Assembly: GCA_036502295.1 (NCBI GenBank)
Contig: DASXYU010000085.1
Coordinates: forward strand, 1-64,000
Reading direction: 5' to 3'
DNA length: 64,000 nucleotides
Origin: DASXYU01 sp036502295
GTDB lineage: Bacteria; Actinomycetota; Actinomycetes; Mycobacteriales; Jatrophihabitantaceae
Position 1 is the first letter of the stretch; each line of letters starts with the position of its first letter. This document shows positions 60,335 to 64,000 of this stretch, piece by piece. The position numbers were made by a program, and so were the translations under genes. The notes beneath the pieces are model-generated. The model was not told the origin of the DNA and ran no database searches. It saw only the letters and a program-made list of their open reading frames with translations.

Positions 60335-61177
60335 GTGGCTGAATCGATCAGGGACTTGCTTCGGGTACCGACCGGGCCGGTGAACCTCGCCGGCTACGAG
60401 ACCAACGCGCCCCGCGGTGCGCCGCGCAAGAAGAGTGGCGAGATGAAGAAGCTGCGCACCAACGCGGTCTACCTCACCGAGCTGCAGGAACGCCTCTTCG
60501 CCGAGTCGACCGCGGGAGGCACGCGCAGCGTTCTGCTCGTGCTGCAAGGTATGGACACTGCGGGCAAGGGCGGTACGACCAACCACGTCGTCGGCAGCTT
60601 CGGCCCGATCGGCGTCGAGTACACGGCCTTCAAGAAGCCCACCAGTGAGGAACTCAGCCACGACTTCCTTTGGCGCATCGACAAACGTGTCCCGCCGCCC
60701 GGGCATGTCGGTGTCTTCGATCGCTCGCAGTACGAGGACGTCCTCGTCGTGCGGGTCCATGACCTCGTTGCGAAGTCGGAGTGGGAGTCGCGCTACGACC
60801 GCATCAACGAGTGGGAGGAGGGGCTCGTCGCCCGTGGCGTGACGATCGTGAAGTGCTTCTTGCACATCTCCTTCAAGACGCAGCGCGAACGGCTGCTCGC
60901 TCGACTGGCCGAACCCTCGAAGCACTGGAAGTTCAATGCCGGTGACGTGGACGAGCGCGCGTACTGGTCGGAATACGCCGCCGCATACGAGGCGGCACTC
61001 ACGAAGTGCAACACCGAGCATGCCCCCTGGTACGTCGTGCCGGGCGACGACAAGTCCTACCGCAACTGGGCGGTGTCGGAGTTGCTGCGCGAGACGCTCG
61101 AAGAGCTGGACCCGCAGTACCCGCAGCCCGACCTTGATATCGACAACCTGCGCGCGCGCCTCGCGCCTCCGAACTAG
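60335..61177 (+). CDS. ppk2: Polyphosphate kinase 2 family protein
   Basis: A 280-residue PPK2: Walker A QGMDTAGKGGT (residues 71-81), lid/catalytic GVFDRSQYEDVLVVRV, CFLHISFKTQRERLLARL, and WKFNAGDVDERAYWSEY. It transfers phosphate between polyphosphate and nucleotides. It starts with GTG 39 nt from treZ, is transcribed opposite to treY and treZ, and ends just before a 24-bp palindrome that overlaps the treY stop. Class (NMP or NDP preference) is not determined. Confidence 0.94.
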   Translation: MAESIRDLLRVPTGPVNLAGYETNAPRGAPRKKSGEMKKLRTNAVYLTELQERLFAESTAGGTRSVLLVLQGMDTAGKGGTTNHVVGSFGPIGVEYTAFKKPTSEELSHDFLWRIDKRVPPPGHVGVFDRSQYEDVLVVRVHDLVAKSEWESRYDRINEWEEGLVARGVTIVKCFLHISFKTQRERLLARLAEPSKHWKFNAGDVDERAYWSEYAAAYEAALTKCNTEHAPWYVVPGDDKSYRNWAVSELLRETLEELDPQYPQPDLDIDNLRARLAPPN

Positions 61178-61180
61178 TGC

Positions 61181-61234
61181 TTGATCAACACGCTCGTATC
61201 GTTCGGATCTGAACGATACGAGCGTGTTGATCAA
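61181..61234. terminator. 24-bp perfect inverted repeat between convergent ppk2 and treY
   Basis: Bases 61181-61204 and 61211-61234 are exact reverse complements around GGATCT. The element begins 4 nt after the ppk2 stop, and its right arm contains the treY stop codon (61231-61233). It would form a very stable hairpin in either transcript, so a bidirectional terminator or 3'-end stabiliser is likely, though no U-tract follows. Confidence 0.85.
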
Positions 61235-63327
61235 CGGGTGAGCAACGCCACGGGGTACGTGGAGAGGATCTCGGCCAGCGCGGTCGCGCCGCTGAAGGTA
61301 CGGCCGGTGAGGACGTCGGTGCGGGGGGCGGTCAGAGGCAGCGTCGTGCTAGCCCAGCCACCGTGGGTTTCGAGGGCGATAGGCAGTCGGGTGGCGACGG
61401 TGATCGCGCTACCTCGGTCGAAGGCGACGGCGTGGCGGGCGGCGGGGCCGACGGCGTCGATCGGGTCATAGTCCGCGAAGTATTCGGGATGATCGCGGCG
61501 CAGCCGAAGCGCGCGCGACGTGATCCAGAGTTTGGCATCGCCGCTGGCATCGACCGGCGGAGGCGTGCCGGCCGAGTCGAGCGCAGCGAGGCGCTGTGTC
61601 AGCGCGGTGAAGTCGACCGGTCGCCGGTTGTCGGGGTCGACGAGGGAGTAGTCCCAGCTCTCGTTGCCCTGGTAGAGGTCGGGGACGCCGGGCATCGTGA
61701 GCTGCACGAGCTTCTGGCTCAGCGAGTTCACCCAGCCGTAGGGGGTGATCCGATCGATGAACTCACCCAGCGGGACGTGCAGCGCCGGGTCCTCATAGGC
61801 GCGGTCGACCACGGCATGCACCATCGACTCGAACGCGAGGTCCGGTGCCGTCCACGTTGTCGAGGTCCCGGCTTCGCGCATCGCTTTCTCGAGGTAGGCA
61901 TGCATGCGTTCCTGTCCGATGAGTCCCGCGCCGGCGAACGTCTGCCACAGCAGGTATGCGAACGGCGCGTCGGGCAGCGGCGCCTCCGCCATCAGCGCCG
62001 CGGCGAGTGCCGACCACTCCTCGGGAATCTCGGCGAGGACGGCAAGGCGCGCGCGGACGTCCTCGGAACGCTTCGTGTCGTGGGTCGATAGGGTTGTCAT
62101 CGACGACGGGTTGGCCTGCTGGCGGTAGAGCTGCGCCCCGTGGAAGTCATCGACCGTGGCACCGATCGCCCCGGGATCACCACCCACCTCGTTGAGGGCG
62201 ACGAAGCGCGTGAAGCGATAGAACGCAGTGTCTTCGAGACCCTTCGCCATCACCGCACCGGAGGTCTGTTGGAAGCGGACGCAAAGCTCGTCGGTGGGAT
62301 CGTCGAGGCGCGCGGCGAGTTCGGTGACCGCGTCGGTGAGTTCCGGCGCCTCCTCGAGCGCCTTGGTGATGGCGACGGCGAGATACGTCGGATCCTCGGG
62401 GAGGTAGGTGCGGTACGCGGGAAACGCCACCAGCAGCGCGGTGAGTGCCTCAGCGGCATCTTCGACGGTGGGGGCGAGACGGGCCAGGCGCTCGACCTCG
62501 GGACGGAGCATTCCCTCTGCGACCTCACGCTTCGCGGCTCCTATGCAGTCCGCGTAACCCTGATCATGGTCGACGAGGACGCGGTAGATGTCGGTGAGCG
62601 GCGTCTGCGCGTCGGGATCCACGAAGAGGGCGTTCAGTTCGGTGAGTGCCTCGTAGCCGGTCGTGCCCGCTACCGGCCACGACTCGACGAGGTCCTCGCC
62701 GGCCTCCAAGATCTTCTCGACGACCAGCCAGCAGTCGTCGCCAACCTGCGCGTGGAGCCGCTCGAAATAGCGGCGCGGATCCGCGAGTCCGTCCGGGTGA
62801 TCGATCCGCAGCCCGTCCACGCCATCCTCGCGCACCCAGCGCAGGATCGCCGCGTGCGTGGCGTCGAAGACCGCGTCGTCCTCCTGACGTAGTCCCGCGA
62901 GGCTGTCGACGGCGAAGAACCGCCGGTAGCGAAGCATCTGCCCGCCCCGCCACTCGATGTCGAACCAGGGTGCGTAAGGCGAGTCGGGGCCATCGGCCAG
63001 GACCGAGGCCCAGGCCGCGTTCTCGGCCGAGGCGGCGCAGTGGTTGGGGACGATGTCGACGACGACCTTCAGTCCGCTCGCGCGCGCCGCCGCCAGGAAC
63101 GCCGTCCAGCCCTCCTCGCCGCCGCGTTGCGGATCGATGCCGTCCCAAGCGATCACGTCATAGCCGTGGTCTGACCCTGTCACCGACGGCAGCAGCGGGG
63201 AGAGGTAGACGCCGTCGGAGCCCAGGGCCGTCAGGTAGCCGCAGAACTCTGCCGCCGCATGAAGGTCCCAGGACGGACGGATCTGCAACCGGTACGTAGA
63301 GGCCGGGACCATCGTCAGTCCACGCAC
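61231..63327 (-). CDS. treY: Malto-oligosyltrehalose synthase
   Basis: A 698-residue GH13 enzyme: VPASTYRLQIRPSW at the N-terminus, YLSPLLPSVTGSDHGYDV, VVDIVPNHCAASAENAAW, GLRIDHPDGLADP and QTSGAVMAKGLEDTAFYRF. It converts the reducing end of a maltodextrin to trehalose. GTG 63327 lies 1 nt after the glgX stop; ATG 63312 is an alternative. The stop codon is inside the 61181-61234 palindrome. Confidence 0.95.
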   Translation of the reverse strand: MRGLTMVPASTYRLQIRPSWDLHAAAEFCGYLTALGSDGVYLSPLLPSVTGSDHGYDVIAWDGIDPQRGGEEGWTAFLAAARASGLKVVVDIVPNHCAASAENAAWASVLADGPDSPYAPWFDIEWRGGQMLRYRRFFAVDSLAGLRQEDDAVFDATHAAILRWVREDGVDGLRIDHPDGLADPRRYFERLHAQVGDDCWLVVEKILEAGEDLVESWPVAGTTGYEALTELNALFVDPDAQTPLTDIYRVLVDHDQGYADCIGAAKREVAEGMLRPEVERLARLAPTVEDAAEALTALLVAFPAYRTYLPEDPTYLAVAITKALEEAPELTDAVTELAARLDDPTDELCVRFQQTSGAVMAKGLEDTAFYRFTRFVALNEVGGDPGAIGATVDDFHGAQLYRQQANPSSMTTLSTHDTKRSEDVRARLAVLAEIPEEWSALAAALMAEAPLPDAPFAYLLWQTFAGAGLIGQERMHAYLEKAMREAGTSTTWTAPDLAFESMVHAVVDRAYEDPALHVPLGEFIDRITPYGWVNSLSQKLVQLTMPGVPDLYQGNESWDYSLVDPDNRRPVDFTALTQRLAALDSAGTPPPVDASGDAKLWITSRALRLRRDHPEYFADYDPIDAVGPAARHAVAFDRGSAITVATRLPIALETHGGWASTTLPLTAPRTDVLTGRTFSGATALAEILSTYPVALLTR

Positions 63328-63328
63328 C

Positions 63329-64000
63329 TCAGTCGACCCTGCGGAGCACCATCAACGCCCGGGGACCCACGCTGATCGTCTCGCCGAAGCCGGGCTTCTC
63401 GACGCCGTCTGAGGGATCAAGGGTGTCGAGAACGACTTCCCAGGTGCGGGCGTACTCACCCGACGGCATCCGGAAATCGATCGGCTCGTCGTGGGCGCTG
63501 AAGCAGAGCAGGAACGAATCGTCCACCACGCGTTGCCCGCGCACGTCGGTGGTCGGGATGCCGAGGCCGTAGAGATAGACGGAGATCGCCCGCCCGAAGC
63601 CCGACTCCCAGTCGGCCTCGGACATCTCCCGGCCGTCGGGGGTGAACCAGGCGATGTCCGGTAGTCCGCGGCGTCCTCGGCGCGAGACCGGACGTCCGTC
63701 GAAGAAGCGACGGCGGCGAAAGACTGGGTGCTCGCGCCGCAGTGCGACGACGCGGCGGGTGAAGGCGAGCAGGTCGTCGTCGACCGAACTCCAGTCGATC
63801 CAGCTGAGCTTGCTGTCCTGGCAGTAGCTGTTGTTGTTGCCCTGCTGGGTGCGGCCGAGTTCGTCGCCGTGGGAGAGCATCGGCACGCCTTGGCTGAGTA
63901 GCAGCGTGGCGAGCAGGTTGCGGCGCTGCCGGGCGCGCAGTTCGACGATCTCGGGATCATCGGTGGGACCTTCGACGCCACAGTTCCACGAGCGGTTGTG
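63329..64000 (-). CDS. glgX: Glycogen debranching enzyme, 3' part
   Basis: About 223 C-terminal residues of a GH13 debranching enzyme (GlgX/TreX); the 5' part lies beyond the window. The frame is open to base 64000, beginning HNRSWNCGVEGPTDDPEIVE, and contains VPMLSHGDELGRTQQGNNN and a DIAWFTPDGREM segment typical of the family. It cleaves alpha-1,6 links to supply linear maltodextrin for TreY/TreZ. It is the first gene of the glgX-treY pair visible here. Confidence 0.95.
   Translation of the reverse strand, partial: HNRSWNCGVEGPTDDPEIVELRARQRRNLLATLLLSQGVPMLSHGDELGRTQQGNNNSYCQDSKLSWIDWSSVDDDLLAFTRRVVALRREHPVFRRRRFFDGRPVSRRGRRGLPDIAWFTPDGREMSEADWESGFGRAISVYLYGLGIPTTDVRGQRVVDDSFLLCFSAHDEPIDFRMPSGEYARTWEVVLDTLDPSDGVEKPGFGETISVGPRALMVLRRVD

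Noticed and set aside
60296..61234. Long extension of treZ across ppk2
   Set aside because: Antisense to ppk2; the apparent shared start peptide on both strands only reflects the 24-bp palindrome.
1..64000. CRISPR array, tRNA, rRNA, transposase or prophage genes
   Set aside because: Read for spaced direct repeats, tRNA TPsiC-like blocks and recombinase motifs; none seen. Matches to GGTTCGAAT-like text fall inside coding genes.

Overview
The window is high-GC, densely coded DNA from an actinobacterium. The evidence is lineage-typical gene content: a Gram-positive (coproporphyrin-type) haem set hemE-hemY-hemQ, a DUF3000 gene next to an RNase D/HRDC gene, F420-type LLM oxidoreductase, LigC and LigD-polymerase DNA ligation genes, glgX-treY-treZ trehalose synthesis genes, GTG starts and many 4-nt ATGA/GTGA gene overlaps. 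A Frankia/Jatrophihabitans-like relative is plausible, but I cannot fix the genus from the sequence alone. I see no rRNA, tRNA, CRISPR array, transposase or phage gene.

Layout. 1-6 kb is core: an amino-acid permease 3' end, a TrmA/RumA-family RNA methyltransferase, dxs, and a two-component pair. 6-31.7 kb is an accessory catabolic island of about 20 genes. It holds a ribose-type ABC importer operon with CaiB/BaiF CoA-transferase and SDR, a GAF-PucR regulator, a second CaiB, an acyl-CoA dehydrogenase and a Baeyer-Villiger-type flavin monooxygenase with a cupin. A long operon follows: P450, DUF7064/7065-like protein, acyl-CoA synthetase, enoyl-CoA hydratase, SDR, APH-like kinase, DUF6285, [2Fe-2S] reductase. 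A HAD phosphatase and thiolase plus FadB close it. Together they read as uptake, oxidation, CoA activation and beta-oxidation of a cyclic or branched hydrophobic compound. 31.7-45.8 kb is again core: RNase D, DUF3000, haem genes, msrB, LigD polymerase, CFA synthase-like methyltransferase, lipoprotein protease, LigC. 45.8-47.8 kb is a small mosaic in which two toxin-antitoxin modules are interleaved with two broken 5' copies of ligC. 47.8-58.6 kb carries DUF1003, a GAF-LuxR regulator, a hydrolase, a broken SDR, an FKBP lipoprotein, an ECF-like sigma factor with its YCII partner, a RibD-type reductase, zapE and a secreted TIG-repeat protein. 58.6-64 kb is glgX-treY-treZ, interrupted by a divergent ppk2 gene.

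The most unusual non-genic features are several long perfect hairpins (10686-10729, 47742-47793, 61181-61234), a clustered hairpin array (37048-37177), a 48-codon SDR remnant that kept its RBS, start and stop (12030-12176), and the ligC/toxin-antitoxin mosaic. Start sites were chosen by Shine-Dalgarno position, overlap with the upstream stop and family-typical N-termini. Family names come from recognised motifs and were not verified by search.
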